Positions 11,161 to 22,749 of a stretch of 64,000 nt of DNA are shown in pieces. Source of the stretch: Adiantum capillus-veneris. Its lineage: Eukaryota > Streptophyta > Polypodiopsida > Polypodiales > Pteridaceae. The stretch covers positions 65,674,372-65,738,371 of the forward strand of contig CM043953.1 in assembly GCA_014529385.2 (NCBI GenBank). Reading direction: 5' to 3'. Both the position numbers and the translations under genes were made by a program. A model generated the notes under the pieces. That model was given only the letters and a program-made list of their open reading frames with translations. It was not told where the DNA came from and ran no database searches. The stretch's first letter is position 1, and each line of letters begins with the position of its first letter.

Positions 11161-14100
11161 ACATAGTTCAAGATGACAGTGATGCGAAAGACATTAATAT
11201 GTTGATTGAAAATAATGATGTCTTTTATGATGCACATGAAACTCTATCTTTGCAGAGTTCTATGCTAGCTGAACTCCTTGTTAGTGGTGAAGTATCCCAT
11301 ACATGGATTCTTGATTCGGGTGCTTCTTTGCATGTCACACCTCATTGGAATTGGTTTACTACATACGAGGAAACCATTTGCTTTGTTACACTTGGTGACA
11401 GTTACTCTTGTGACATTATTGGCGTAGGTGATATTGCCATGGTTATGGAAAGTGGGGTGAAGTTTATCATATATAATGTGTGTCATGTTCCAGCCTTGAC
11501 ATGCAATCTGATTTCGGTTGGACGTCTTGATGACTTTAGTTACAAAGTCACTTTTCATCAGTAGTCTTGGCATGTTGCGAAGGCTCATCTTATTACAGCC
11601 CATGGTTCTAAAGTTGGTTCACTTTATCCTCTTTATGTATATGATAAATCAATGTTCTTTCTATAACCAAGCTACCAACCATTGCTTTGTGGCATAGCCA
11701 ATTAGGACATATGTCAAAGAAGGGAATGGAGACACTCTTTTGTTTGGGCTACTTACCATCTTTGTCATTTCATGATTTTTCCTTTTGTGAGCACTGTCAA
11801 TATGGAAAGAAAACACGGACACATCATCCACGTTCTTTTGACAAAGCAAGAAAACCCTTAGAGCTTGTGCACAATCATTTATGTGGGTGTATGCCTTCTT
11901 ACATTCATTGAGAATGCAACACGGCATGTTTGGGTCTACACCATGAAGTCTACAGATGAGACCTTTTCTTGCTTCAAGAAGTTCTTATCTAGTGTTGAAA
12001 CTCAGTCTAAACATAAGTTGAAAGCTTTGTGCTCAGACAATGGTGGAGAATATGCCTCCAAAGTGTTTACAGACTTTTGTTCAAGTAGGGGAATTAAGCA
12101 TGAGTTTACAGCTCCTTATATCCCTGCACAAAATGGTGTTGCGGAATGAATGAATAGGACCATCCAAGAGCGGATTATGTCTATGCTATTACATGCTAAT
12201 TTGCCGCAAGAGTTTTGGATTGAAGCATTATATACAGCCGTGTACTTGATCAATAGATCACCACATGCTTCATTACAGTTTTGTGTACCTTTGGAGTTAT
12301 AGTCAGGACATAAATTGTCTTATGAAAAACTCCGCACATTTGGCTGTGAAGCTTATGCACATGTACCCAAGGAGTTGCGTGCTAAGCTAGATCCTAAGTC
12401 TAGGAAATGCATCTTCATTGGCTATGGTGTAGATGGTCAATTTGGCTATCGTTTATGGGATTTGGAAAGTCGATCAGTGATGGTGTCTTTAATGGGACTA
12501 AGATGCGTAGACAGCCAATGAAAGAGGTTGAATTCCAGAAAGTGACTTTTTTTTATGTATTACCTCCTGTCCAGACAGCTCTCGAGCCACTTACTACACA
12601 GGCTAGTACGAGTTCTGATCGATCTCAAAGAGTCTCATATCCTCCATAACATTTTGTTCCAGGCATGGATTTTGTTTTGCTAACAGATAGTGGCGAGCCT
12701 TCTTGTTACAAAGAGGCTATGCTAGCCAATGATAAGGTTCAGTGGGAACATGCTATGAAGAGGGAGCTATCCATTATTGCAAAGAACAAAACATGGGAGC
12801 TTGTACCATTTCCAAAAGGTAGGAAAACATTGCCTTGTAAATGGGTTTACAAGAAGAAGATTGACAATTACAAAGATCGTTTAGTGGCCAAAGGTTTCAC
12901 GCAAGAATATGGTGTCGATTTCTAGGAAATCTTTTCTCCGGTGGTCAAGATGACCACACAAAGAATGTTGCTTGCTTTGGTTGCCACTAAAGATATGGAG
13001 CTTGATCAAATGGATGTCATTATAGCTTTCTTACATGGTGATCTCGAGGAAGAGATTTATATGCAGCAACCTGAAGGGTTTGTGCTAAAGGGCAAGGAAC
13101 ATTTGGTATGTAAGCTTCTAAAAATCATCCAGACATGGTATCAAAAGTCTGATGCATTAATGTGTTCCCTAGGCTATAAGCGCAGTAATGAGGATTCATG
13201 TCTTTATGTGAAAAGACAACCCAATGGACATCTTATTATGCTTATCCTTTATGTAGTTGACATTCTTATTGATGTTCATTCCAAGAAGGACATTGCTGAC
13301 TTGAAAACCAAGTTGAAAAATCAATTTGACATGAAAGATTTGGGTGAATCCAATCACATTTTGGATATGCGCATTACTCATGATTGTAAGAAGATGTTAT
13401 TGTACCTTTCTCAAAAAGAGTATGTGCACAAGGTTCTTGATCGTTTCAACATGCAGAAGGGGAAGGCTTTGAGTACTCCATTGCTGCCTGCATATTTGAA
13501 ACTTAGCAAGAACGAATGTCCAAAATCTGATGAGGAAAAAACTGCAATGGCTAAGGTTCCTTATGCTTCAGCTTGTGGTAGTCTCGTGTATGCCATGGTG
13601 GTTACAAGACCTGACATTGCACATGCAGTGGGAGTTATCAGCAGATTTATGTCTAACCCTGGTAAAAAGCATTGGGATGTTGTCAAGTCGATTCTCAGAT
13701 ACTTGAGTGGCACTGCAGATAGACAGTTATGCTATGGTCGTGGAGAGTCATCCATTCATGGATTTGTATACAGTGATTATGCAAGTTGTGTTGACAGTTG
13801 TAAATCAACAACAGGTTGGATTTACACATTTGCTAGTTCTGCTATTTCTTGGAGATCCGTTCTTCAAGACTGTACATCCATCTGTACCACAAAGGCAGAG
13901 TATGTTTCATTGAGTGAGGCATGCAAAGAAGCTATTTGGCTTGCTCGCCTAGTGACAGATCTTGGATTGGAGCAGTGTACACCAATTCTTCATTGTGACA
14001 GTCAGAGTGCTATTGCCTTGGCTAACAATCCAGTGTTTCATTCTAGAATGAAACACATCAATGTGTGTTATCACTTCAATCGTGAATGCTTGGCAAACAA

Positions 14101-14182
14101 GAGCCTTGATTTAGTGAAGATTCCTACATCAGAGAACATAGTGGATGCACTCACTAAAAGTCTCTCCAGCCATCAGTTTTAG
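11161..14182 (+). pseudogene. Copia pol remnant of element B
   Basis: The protease active site WILDSGASLHVT is near 11305. The GAG-pre-integrase HxxH/CxxC motif (LWHSQLGHMSKKG) is near 11690. The integrase core has LCSDNGGEYAS (about 12030) and NGVAE (about 12135), where a stop replaces the codon after the catalytic Glu. RT begins near 12665 with WVYKKKIDN. The catalytic YVDD motif reads YVVDIL at about 13250, so one position is changed. RNase H has SGWIYT-like TTGWIYTF, TKAEYVSLSEA and HCDSQSAIALANNP, ending at 14182. The frame 12941-14182 is open for 413 codons, but stops at about 11562, 11664, 11911, 12148, 12301 and 12924 break the polyprotein. Confidence 0.92.
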
Positions 14183-14267
14183 CACTGTTTTGAGTTAATG
14201 GGCATTGGGTGAAGAGTGGTTCTCTCCCATTCTTATGGTCTCCCACATTGGCCATCAAGTGGGAGAA

Positions 14268-14532
14268 TGGTAGGTTTAATGGCCATGTGACCGACCGCCC
14301 ATCACTAATTGCTACTAACCATAAGTGTACATTTATACACTAGTGTGAGCCACTAACACTAAGTACAATGTGTATTGTGCCTTAGTGCATAAGATAGAGA
14401 AGAAAGAAGGGGGCACACAGTGTGTGATGACTCTCCCCCTCCAACCTGTGTGTGTGGCTATGGTGGTGTGTGTGTGAGTGTGTGTGCGTATTCTTCTTTT
14501 TCTTCCGTTGTGCTACCGAATCCTCTCCTTCA
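14268..14532 (+). repeat. 3' LTR of element B (265 bp)
   Basis: Begins TGGTAGGTTTAATGG, with the second T of the 5' LTR start changed to G, and ends CTCTCCTTCA. It aligns along its length to 8932-9155 and has about 40 extra bases. Confidence 0.9.
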
Positions 14533-14538
14533 CATACA

Positions 14539-14860
14539 GATCCGTCAGTTTAGGCAGTGTGTAAATGCTCATCCTGGTCTAGATTCGTTGATTTAGGCAA
14601 CACCAGTTGTCTGTGCAGATCCATTGATTTAGGCAATACAAGTGCAGATCCTCCGATTTAGGCAGTACACCGACAAATTATAGTTTCACTATTTTAAACA
14701 AAATTAAATGTAGATCCGCCAGTTTAGGCAGCATTAGTGTAGATTTGCCGATTTAGTCATGAGACCAAAATCAATCCCCAACACCAACTTTAAAATCACA
14801 AATATTTGAAAAGTGCAAAAGAACCAAAAGTATTGGTGTAGACTCGTCGGTTGAGGCAAC
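14539..14860. repeat. Interspersed degenerate 20-bp motif, seven copies
   Basis: A motif close to AGATCCGCCGATTTAGGCA recurs at about 14538, 14581, 14617, 14643, 14712, 14740 and 14838, with spacers of 25 to 100 bases. It starts just past the 3' end of element B. The copies differ at several positions. No coding frame runs through them. Confidence 0.7.
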
Positions 14861-14869
14861 ACCGATCAC

Positions 14870-16202
14870 AAAATCATGTTGCAATGGCTGGCCACCACTG
14901 TCCTTAGTTTGATTTTGCTACTCGGGTACATAATGAAAGTGATTCCAATTTGGACTTATATTGTGGATTTAGAATTGCATTTGGACTCAATATATGATAA
15001 TTTCTTATCACGACAATGTTTATGGAATTACACTTAAGATTTATGAGATTGATGATGAGTGTCAAGGATATCCTGATTTATCAGGGTATGACATATACTG
15101 CTTATTCTGGTGGTATGGGACACTAGAATAGGTAGTATGTGGATGACGGTAGGCATAAGCAATGTTATTTAGTTTCATAAATTTTTCTTTTACTATGTAA
15201 TATTTTTGACACGAAATACTAATCACTGTTTTTTTGACAAGTATGATTTGCAGATTCTTATCTTTGCAGAGGACAATTGCTTTCTAACAGAGAGGTATAT
15301 AATGGAATTGATATTATTATTTAATGCAGCTGGCAGGTGGAAACTAACCAAGCTATGGACTCTGGCACAAGATATATATTTTATATACAATTTTTATTAT
15401 TCAAGTGCTCTTTATGAGCTTTGGCCATTTATGATCAGCCAGCCAGTTTGTACTCATTTTGAGCATTCAAGAAATCTATAAGTGAATACGTGCAAGAGGA
15501 AAATGCTCACTCTTGCACAGGGGGGAGATTGCACCCACAGTGTCTGTGTTATTCTTCTCTCCTCCTCCTTCTCCTCTCTCATCGTGCCGGTGTAGCACTC
15601 CACTCTAAGAGGTGCATTTACACGTGCTCTTCTACTCTCTCTCGCTCCTTGTCTCTCTCTGTTTGTGTATAGTATGAATTATGCATCGTGTGATTCATCA
15701 GGTATGCAGATTTGTCTGTTTATACAGTGTGCTATTTTGGGTATTTTGCAAGGCCCCTTGCATCCGGGTGTAGCAGAGATGATCAGATCCTCTCCAGGCA
15801 TGGTTCCATGCCATTTTAAAGCATGTGTTCCATCACCATTTTTCCACCAACAAAAAGAACACTGGTCTTTGATAGTACTCAAGTGAGAGGACATCTGTCA
15901 AGAAAAGTCATGGATGATCACAATCGCCCTCTTTTTTGAGCTCTATCTAGAAAAGGTACCTTCACTTGAGCACATTAAAAACTTCAAAGCATTAATCTCA
16001 ACTATCTCTTTGGCATACATTCCATCGTATCGGAACATGCAATGATTATCTGTCTGCAATGGTTGGGGCTCGAGTTTTACCTTGGCATAGATACCTCCCA
16101 AAAACTCTAATTGAGAAGCCATAAAGATCAACTTGCATAGCATGTCAGAGGCTTCAAAAACACTAGTAACCTTTGCACTTAAATACTTTTAATCTCTCCA
16201 TC
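14870..16202. other. Spacer with unidentified gene-like islands
   Basis: There is no complete gene. On the minus strand, 15679-15894 (a Trp/Cys-rich 71-codon frame) and 15943-16143 (a 66-codon frame with SQLEFLGGIYAKVKLEP) look more protein-like than random sequence. The second contains a possible donor (CCAAG/GTAAAA). I recognise neither. Around 15555-15660 the sequence is CT-rich. Confidence 0.3.
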
Positions 16203-16422
16203 TGTTACCAAATACATGTGGTAGTGAACACACTTAGGACCGCCAAGGCATTTTTTGCCTCTTTAGGAGGTTTTTTTCCCCCGTGCATTGTATATACTCC
16301 CATCATTCTAGGGCTATCTATCTTTCCATTTCACACTAAGTAAAACACTCTCTGTAGCATGCCTTGAGCTTCCTTCATATTCTCCAAGTTGTGTGTGTTT
16401 TCCTACAACCCTAATTCCGACA
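16203..16422 (+). repeat. 5' LTR of element C (220 bp)
   Basis: Begins TGTTACCAAATACATGTGG and ends CCCTAATTCCGACA. It is homologous to the LTRs of A and F. Confidence 0.93.
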
Positions 16423-16424
16423 AT

Positions 16425-16441
16425 TGGTATCAGAGCAGGTT
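16425..16441 (+). other. Primer-binding site of element C
   Basis: TGGTATCAGAGCAGGTT, two bases after the 5' LTR. It is complementary to initiator methionine tRNA. Confidence 0.92.
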
Positions 16442-16703
16442 GCATCCTCCGGAGCTTAGCCGCCAGCAACTCCAACAAATGCATGCTCGCTCAGTCTGCT
16501 CAAATTTCTTATTCGGGCTGATTTCAGCCTCCATTTCCACTACAGGCAGTACTACACATGCTATTTTTTCATTTTGTGCAAAATTTTTCTCAGTGTTGTT
16601 TTTTGCATAACAGGTCCCTTACAGTCTTCTACAATTTGTGCTATATAGCACGTGTTGTTCCTGCTCTCCTCCTCTTTTCAAGCAGTTAAGTGCAACATTT
16701 ACC

Positions 16704-17789
16704 ATGATTGACAACAACACAGATGTGTTCAAAAATTTTGTTGATAGGACAGATTGGATAGGGACAATTACCCTATTTGGGTTTATATGATGCAACATGT
16801 TCTTGTGTCAAAGGGCGCTTGGAACATTGTGCAGTGCATTAATGTACGTCCTGATTCTGGGGATATAGGCGATGTTGAGGATATTGCAGGTCTTACTGCA
16901 AGGATTGTTGTTGTTAGAGTTGTTTTGCCTACGACAAACAAGCTCCTTGGGAAGTAAAGGATGTGTAGGCTCATGAATTGATTGTGTTGTATGTGAAGCG
17001 CACCATTACTCCTCACATTCATTCGGCAAAATTTGCAAAATAGGCTTGGGTATATTATGGCCGGTCTTTATGCAATCCGCAATGAGACAAAAATTGCATT
17101 GCTGTGTAAAGAGCTGGAGTCAAAGATTATGCATGAGGAAGATGATATGGACACTTTCCTTGCTGGTGTCAAGGATATCAATGAGTAACTTATTTTTGCA
17201 GGTGGATTCATTTCAAACAGTTCGCTTGTGCAAATTGTTCTTGATGCCTTGCCAGACTCTTACCAGACTTTTGTTAGTACTTGGAGACTTAGGACCCAAG
17301 GAAATCTTGAAGATGTCAAGTTTGATGCATTGTGTACATTATTGTTGCAAGAGTCACTTTCCAAAAAAAAAAAGGACTAGACAGCGTGCAGTTGAACAAG
17401 ATTTTATTGTTGCTAAAAGAAAGGGTGGTAACAGCAATGCAGCCACTTCTGCGAGTGCAAAATCACACGTTCCTAATGCTTTTGCTAGCAGCAATTCATT
17501 TGGAAATTCTAGTGATAAGGGCAAAAAGAAGATGCATTGCCATTATTGTAAAGCTAATGATCACTTGATCAAGCAATGTCCTAAGTTGAAGGCCAAAGAG
17601 GCTAAGAAGAAAGAGGGTGGTTCCACTGCAAATGCTGGATCCACTACAAATGCAACTAATGTTGAGTCTTCTGTGAAAGGAGACTGTGATGCTGATGTTG
17701 ATGCAGAATGGGTTTTTAGTGCAGAGTGTATCAATAATCCTGTTGTCCATGATGCATGCATGTTAGTTGCTACAGAATCACATGTGTGA
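16704..17789 (+). pseudogene. Copia gag remnant of element C
   Basis: ATG at 16704 opens a gag with NYPIWVYMMQHVLVSKGAW (about 16760-16815) and a later block SYQTFVSTWRLRTQG (about 17255-17300) typical of Copia gag. These are joined by frameshifts, including one before 17400 at an A-run. A zinc knuckle CHYCKANDHLIKQC (CX2CX4HX4C) is at about 17539-17580, followed by an Ala/Thr/Lys-rich linker into the protease. The frame 17400-17789 is open. Stops near 16957 and 17188 break the N-terminal half. Confidence 0.88.
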
Positions 17790-19468
17790 TATTTTGACAA
17801 TGGTGCTACAAAGCACATTACCTAACATCGTGATTTGTTCACCTCTCTCGAGATTGTCCCTCATGGGAATTCAGTCACTTGTGCCAACAATGCCTCTTAT
17901 CTGGTTCAGGGAGTTGGAAAAATTGTGCTTACTGCTACAAATGGTAGTTCTTTTACACTTGTTAATGCACATTATGTACCTGAGATCAAGAAGAATCTTT
18001 TGTCTGTATCTACACTTGCTAGACTTGGTCTTGTAGTAAAATTTGTGGATGACAAATGTATCGTACATGATCTCAGTTTTGATGATGAAAATGTTGCATC
18101 TGGCATTTTATGTCGTGGGCTATATAAGCTCACTTTGTGTGACAAGTGTGGGCAAAATTTTGCAAATGTAGTTGTGGATACAAAGACTATTTCAGATGCA
18201 AAACTTTGGCATGCATGTTTTGATCATCTAAATTTTACCAATTTGCTACGTTTTGCAAAAATCTGATATGGTTGCTTCTTTGCCACCTCTTACAGCACCT
18301 GTCAAACACGTTTGTGAAGGCTATATTTTTGGTAAGATGTTCTAAGTTTCCAAAGGATCGTTCAGTTAGGGCCACACGTAGGTTGCAGCTTGTGCATAGT
18401 GATGTTTGTGGGCCCATGCAAACTCTGCCCTTGGGCAATTACCTTTACTTCGGGACTCTCATTCATGATTACTCCAGGCATGCATGGGTATTTCCGCTTA
18501 AAGCAAAGTCCGAAGTATTTTTGTGCTTCAAACAATTTTTGGCTATTGCTAAAAATCTCTCGAAATTCACTATGGGCACCCTCCATTTTGATCTATGAGG
18601 GGAGTATATGTCTCATGAATTTAATGCATTTTTAGCTAGTCATGGGATAAAACATTAATTTACAGTGCCTTATATGCCTCAACAAAATGGTGTTGCTAAG
18701 AGGAAAAACAGGTCACTTGTGGATGCCACGATGTATGGTCAAAATTCAAGCTTTGTCGCATTCTTTTTGGCTTGAGGCCATCATGTGTGCCACTTATGTA
18801 CTAAATAGGTGTCCTATAATAGCTTTGCAGTCTATTACTCCATATGAAGCATGGCATGATAGAAAGCCTTCTATTGAGCACATGCGTGTTTTTGGATGTT
18901 TGGCATTAAACACAACACAAAAAATTGATGATAAGGCTGTCAAATGTATTTTTGTTGGTTATAGTGCCGAAAGCAAAGGTTACAGGTTGTATCATCCACA
19001 AACAAAGTGTATCTTGGTCTCACGGGATGTTATGTTTGTGGAAGATTCTATTCAGCCCTTGTTGTCATGTACTAAAGATAGTAACGTTAGCTCACAGAAC
19101 ATTTATGACACTTTGTTGCCCCTTTTCTGTGGTGGAATCTCAAATGTAAATTCCAATGAGGCAAATGTACAGCCTATGGGGGTCTCTGAAAATGTTGTAG
19201 ATCAACCTATTACTAATGCATATGTACATGATGTACTTGATGGAAAAAACTGAAAATGAGCAGGCTAGAGGTATGCCAAAATGGCTGGTGCATACATTGC
19301 GTGACAATAAATTGGATGCACCTTTGTCTAGTTGTACTCGTTCAGGCTCTCGCCATGCATCTTATGCATCAGATTGTTATGGTTTGGTTGTGTCTAGCTT
19401 ACATGATGTTGAGGAACCTCTGTCTTTTGATGAAGCACAAAATTCAAAAAATTGGATGGCTACCATGC
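17787..19468 (+). pseudogene. Copia protease-integrase remnant, left of the CACTA insertion
   Basis: The protease motif reads FDNGATKHIT, with Asn in place of the Ser/Thr after the catalytic Asp. The GAG-pre-integrase motif LWHACFDHLNF is near 18210. The integrase core retains LVHSDVCGP (about 18390), but LRSD-type residues are degraded (LHFD followed by a stop near 18597). The C-terminal region includes GYSAESKGYRLYHPQTK. Coding ends at the CACTA insertion after GWLATMQS-like sequence. Stops near 17788, 18265, 18597 and 19252 inactivate it. Confidence 0.9.
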
Positions 19469-19471
19469 AAT
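19469..19471 (+). other. Left AAT target-site duplication of the CACTA element
   Basis: AAT directly precedes CACTACAAG and is repeated at 24744-24746. Elements A and F have one uninterrupted AAT at this point (GCAATCAGAATATGATG in A), so they act as empty sites. Confidence 0.93.
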
Positions 19472-20124
19472 CACTACAAGAGGTCATTTAAATTCCGGCA
19501 CCACATTAAAGGCGTCACTGGCGGACGTCGGTATATGTGTAGGTATGTATGGAGGGAGATAAAGTTTTCTAAAAATTTGATTTTCAAATTTCCAACACCT
19601 GTTATGGCGCCTGTTTCGACGTCAGCGCGCATGCACTTTCCGACTCTTGTTCTGACGTGTTTTTCAACACCTATACCGATTTTTGTACCGGCGGTACCTG
19701 CAAAAAATGAAACCGCGGGAATTCTTCGCACGTTTCTCTTCTTCTTGTACCTTTTCTCAAGCTCTCTTCTTCCTCACCTCTTACATATCTGGTGTGAAAC
19801 AAGTTGTCGAAAGTGCTAATTTTGCTTGTGGGTTAGCCCATAACACTAAGGTGAGATTGTTTTCATGTTTACTTGTAGATTTAGGGGTTAGGGTTTAACT
19901 TTGTGTTTGTGTGTGCATTTATGCAGGTTCCAGGATGTTTACAACATCTTTTATTGCTCAAATAGGACAAATGTGAGTGCTCGAACCTTTAAATGCATAA
20001 AGAAATTATGGTTTGTGATGTGAAATTTTATTTTGAATTGTTTTGGTTTATGAAAAAATCTTGTTTTGAAGAAATTTCGTTTGGAACTATGTCGTTTTTG
20101 AAATTATGCAATTGATGGGGTTTA

Positions 20125-20380
20125 TGTTTTAGGTTAAGTTTAAGTTATAAGTTAAGTTAGGTTAGGTTATCTTATATGTTAGGTTAGGTTAAGTTAAGCT
20201 ACGTTAGGTTAAGCTACATTAGGTTAGGTTAGGTTAAGCTACGTTAGGTTAGACTAGGTTAGGTTATCGTATACGTTAGGTTAGGTTAAGTTAAGCTACG
20301 TTAGGTTAAGCTACGTTAGGTTAGGTTAGGTTAGGCTAGGTTAAGCTACATTAGGTTAGGTTAGGTTAAGCTACGTTCGG
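20125..20380. repeat. Minisatellite of TTAGG-rich units inside the CACTA element
   Basis: Irregular tandem array built from TTAGGTTAGG and TTAAGCTACG words, about 250 bp. It lies where the N-terminal third of a TNP2 transposase would be expected, between the left subterminal region and the first recognisable transposase sequence. Confidence 0.9.
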
Positions 20381-20439
20381 CAATACGGCAAGCCATAGAG
20401 CTTATCCACAGCCAACACTTTTATATTTTAATTTTGTGA

Positions 20440-22470
20440 TGTTTCAGGCTTGAGTTACTCGGGCAATCATGCATGTCCAAAATGTGGTCCTCAACTTGGC
20501 TTCCGCCGCTCTGAGCATTTGAGCAAGACAGTTTACGAGGAGCATTGTATATTTTGCATGAAGGACATGAGCTATGTGGACCAAACATATGCAAACATGA
20601 CATGCATCCACTGAAAGTGAGCGATTGGAAAAACATGTGGCCAGAGAGGGGAGATTGGATGCCACCTAGAATGAAAAGACTTTCTATTTTCCATGAGCTC
20701 CTGTACTAGAGTGACCTGCTGATTAATCATTTTCTCGACCCAATGCACATCTTCAAGAATGTGGGGGAGATCATATGGAAAACCATCACTAGAAAAAGGG
20801 AGAGCAAGGCCCAAAGAGATGATCTGCAGGGTGTGGGTCGAATGCCAGAGATGTGGCCTCGACTTAAACCCAATGGAAAGTTTGCTATACCAAAAGTTCC
20901 ATGGGTTCTGAGTCATGCAGAAGAGCAACAAGTGAAGAAGACTATATCTTCATTCAAGACTCCCACAAGGTGCATGCGATATTTGAAAACTGCTTTTACG
21001 AGAGATGACAATCTCAGTGATCTTAAGTCCCACGATTGGCACAAATTTTTACAATTCATCTTCCCAATTATCATAAAGGGTTGTTTGACACATGAGATTA
21101 GAAGAACGATCTACAAAATCAGTGAGTTGGTACGCTGGATCAGTTCAAAAGAGATAAGAGAAGACAATATCGATGCATCACGTTTAAATGCTATTGAAGC
21201 AGTGTGCATGGTGGAGAAGTACTTTCCAACAAACATTCTTACCATCCAAATGCATGTACTTGTGCATGTGGTCGATGAAGTTTTAGTTGTTGGGGTGGTC
21301 CATAGAAGGTGGATATTCTTCTTAGAGAGATTTATGAAGACTTTAAAGGGGTTTGTTCGTGAAAGGGCTCGCCCCGAGGATAGCATGGCCGAAGGATGAC
21401 TTGTACAAGATTCTCTTGTCCTCATTAGTGAATTTTTGGTCTCAATTGATCCAGAGATGCCCCGAATGTGGAGTAATGAGGTCAACGTCAAGGTGACACG
21501 GGACGAGCCACATGGACAAGGCATTGTTAGGAAGATGGACATCACAATGCGAGAAAAGGTTATGAGATTTTGCCTTCTCAACTCAAACATCATGCAAAAG
21601 TGGCTAGAGAGGTACGAAGGGGAAAAGAAACAACACTTGACAGATCGCCTTCAATTCAAGCGCAACCGTGCCACTAGAAACCTTCCTTTTCCAGATCATC
21701 TTCAAAAATTACCTGACTTTCCAACTGGGCGGTGGTTAGATGCGACAATCTTAGAGCCAAAGAGGAACGGAGTGTTGATTACTGAAGAGAAAGAGGAGAT
21801 GTCAAGGGGTTGCGATTGGCATGTATATTTCACAACTTCTTTTTTGAGCTCCACATGATCACATTGCTTTAATAACTTTTAGTCTGTTTCAATTTTGTGG
21901 CTACAGTATCACAAATATGGAGCTTTGTGGTCGCATGGGAAACACTTCAGAGTGCAATGGATCGACAAACAAAGGGTCACTTTCAACAATGGTGTTAGGG
22001 CAAGCTTTGTCCAAGAAAGTAGGAGTAGTGCCAGGGATGAGAATATAGAGACTAGCCAGCTTGAATACTTTGGCTACATCCAAGACATCTCGAAGATTAG
22101 CTTTAGAAATTTTGATATGTTTATCTTTAATGTCAAGTGATTCAAATTTATTACCAACGGCCCTAATGCAACTGTGCGTAAAGACAAGAGTGGATTGATT
22201 CAAGTGAACTCTAGGCGGGTGTGGACAGATGCATGGGATACATGCGTACTTCCGCAGCATTGTGAACAAGTTGTGTTCATACAGGATCCACTATGGATAG
22301 AAAATGATGAGAATGATCTGTCTCAACCTTGTTGGCTCTATGTCGTTCAAGTTGCTCCACGTGGCAAGCAAGTGTGTGAAGGATTGGACGTTGAGGTCGA
22401 AGAGGTGATTCATGAACAAAGTGTAGGACCGACAGAAACTTTAAGCTTAGATTTTGAGGTCAATTATTGA
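20440..22470 (+). pseudogene. TNP2-like CACTA transposase remnant
   Basis: From about 20730 the sequence reads LLINHFLDPMHIFKNV (family pattern LDxMHIxKNV), then DLKSHDWHKFLQFIFPI and HVLVHVVDEV with RWIFFLERFMK and ARPEDSMAEG. These are the C-terminal part of transposase family tnp2 and the DUF4218 region. Further on, LQYHKYGALWSHGKHFRVQW (about 21898) to QVVFIQDPLW is the DUF4216 region. The N-terminal DDE core of tnp2 is missing or unrecognisable. Stops near 20614, 20708, 21399, 21858, 22140 and 22470 break the frame. Intact TNP2 binds element ends and cuts. Confidence 0.85.
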
Positions 22471-22749
22471 AGCTGATGCGGAGAGTGACGAAGAAGTAGA
22501 GTTCAATGACAAAGATGGAGAAGCACAGATTGAGATAGACATCTTTGGTGCATCAAATCTCATAGAGAATGAGAGATGAACTAATGATTTTTGCTAAGAA
22601 CTCTTTTGTAAAACTCTTTTTACTAGTCTACAATACACTTTAGATTCATTCATTTGTGTAGTAGCTTCGTTGATTTGTTATTTGTAGTGATTAAGTATTT
22701 CTTCTGTAAACTAACGTATTTTGTGTGTGTTGTTTGTGTATGATTAGCC

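Larger units (their letters stand above)
8932..14532 (+). mobile_element. Copia LTR retrotransposon with both LTRs (element B)
   Basis: A 5.6-kb Ty1/Copia element of a different family from A, C and F. It has a 5' LTR (8932-9155), a primer site (9158-9171), gag, protease, integrase, RT and RNase H in Copia order, a polypurine tract (AAGTGGGAGAA at about 14257-14267) and a 3' LTR (14268-14532). The flanking 5-mers CACAC (8927-8931) and CATAC (14533-14537) match at four of five positions, a plausible decayed target duplication. Many stops show it is dead, although the RT to RNase H stretch is open for 413 codons. Confidence 0.93.

Noticed and set aside
16423-16441. tRNA gene at the TGGTATCAGAGC sites
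   Set aside because: These are primer-binding sites complementary to the tRNA 3' end; there is no cloverleaf around them.
20125-20380. TTAGG-rich array as an interstitial telomere
   Set aside because: The usual plant telomere unit is TTTAGGG. The units here are irregular TTAGGTTAGG and TTAAGCTACG words and lie inside a CACTA transposon.
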